A stretch of DNA of 64,000 nucleotides, taken from assembly GCF_023065955.2 (NCBI RefSeq), contig NW_026622808.1:39444475-39508474 (forward strand), in the 5' to 3' direction. The notes under the pieces were generated by a model, which was not told the origin of the DNA, did not search any database, and saw only the letters and a list, made by a program, of their open reading frames with translations. A program made the translations under genes and the position numbers. Shown piece after piece: positions 63,983 through 64,000 of this stretch (positions are counted from its first letter, which is position 1; every line of letters starts with the position of its first letter). This DNA comes from Ursus arctos (lineage: Eukaryota > Chordata > Mammalia > Carnivora > Ursidae).

Positions 63983-64000
63983 CTAAGGACAAGAAAAAAG

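Noticed and set aside
1..64000. A novel bacterial-type or defence-like gene system
   Set aside because: All coding signal is explained by one spliced mammalian gene, retroelements and a retrocopy; no operon-like or unexplained long frame remains.

Overview
The window is mammalian nuclear DNA. It has a multi-exon gene with GT-AG introns and dense interspersed repeats. About thirty copies or fragments are tRNA-Lys-derived Can-SINEs (a head reading GGGGCGCCTGGGTGGCTCAGTC, a CT-rich stretch, then an AATAAA-containing A tail), a SINE class confined to Carnivora. The commonest subtype looks most like bear/panda copies, so an ursid or another arctoid carnivoran is my best guess. That guess rests on recalled consensus sequences and was not searched.

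The only host gene is on the minus strand: 23 consecutive coding exons of an inner-arm axonemal dynein heavy chain, most likely DNAH12. I set every exon boundary by splice signal and reading phase. The 23 exons total 3,921 coding bases (1,307 codons) with no stop or frame break. Reading right to left they encode AAA1 from just before its Walker B motif (63982) through sensor 1, then AAA2 (52862-42936), AAA3 (P-loop in 31365-31227, Walker B in 30153-29987), AAA4 (P-loop in 24234-24042), and the first stalk helix (3223-1139). The tail, linker and AAA1 P-loop lie beyond the right edge. The microtubule-binding domain, second stalk helix, AAA5 and AAA6 lie beyond the left edge. One donor, after the last exon in view (1137-1138), is GC rather than GT.

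The rest is intron filled with repeats. The main items are a near full-length but decayed LINE-1 (about 17000-23275) carrying two SINEs; a younger 5'-truncated LINE-1 (44201-47745) with target-site duplications; older LINE-1 pieces at 40291-42815, 60518-61896 and elsewhere; an MLT2-like LTR (about 9346-9895), an MLT1-like LTR (39625-40044) and a class I-like solo LTR (about 57387-57962); and many MIR and L2 relics. All long LINE-1 copies are antisense to the dynein gene.

The most unusual object is a retrocopy of EWSR1 on the minus strand (about 48928-50362), flanked by a 17-base duplication. It keeps the 5' UTR, the first codons and the whole 3' end with UTR, but joins codon ~9 directly to the RGG region upstream of the RRM, so most of the N-terminal activation domain is missing. 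I found no bacterial-type system, CRISPR array, functional RNA gene or second host gene.
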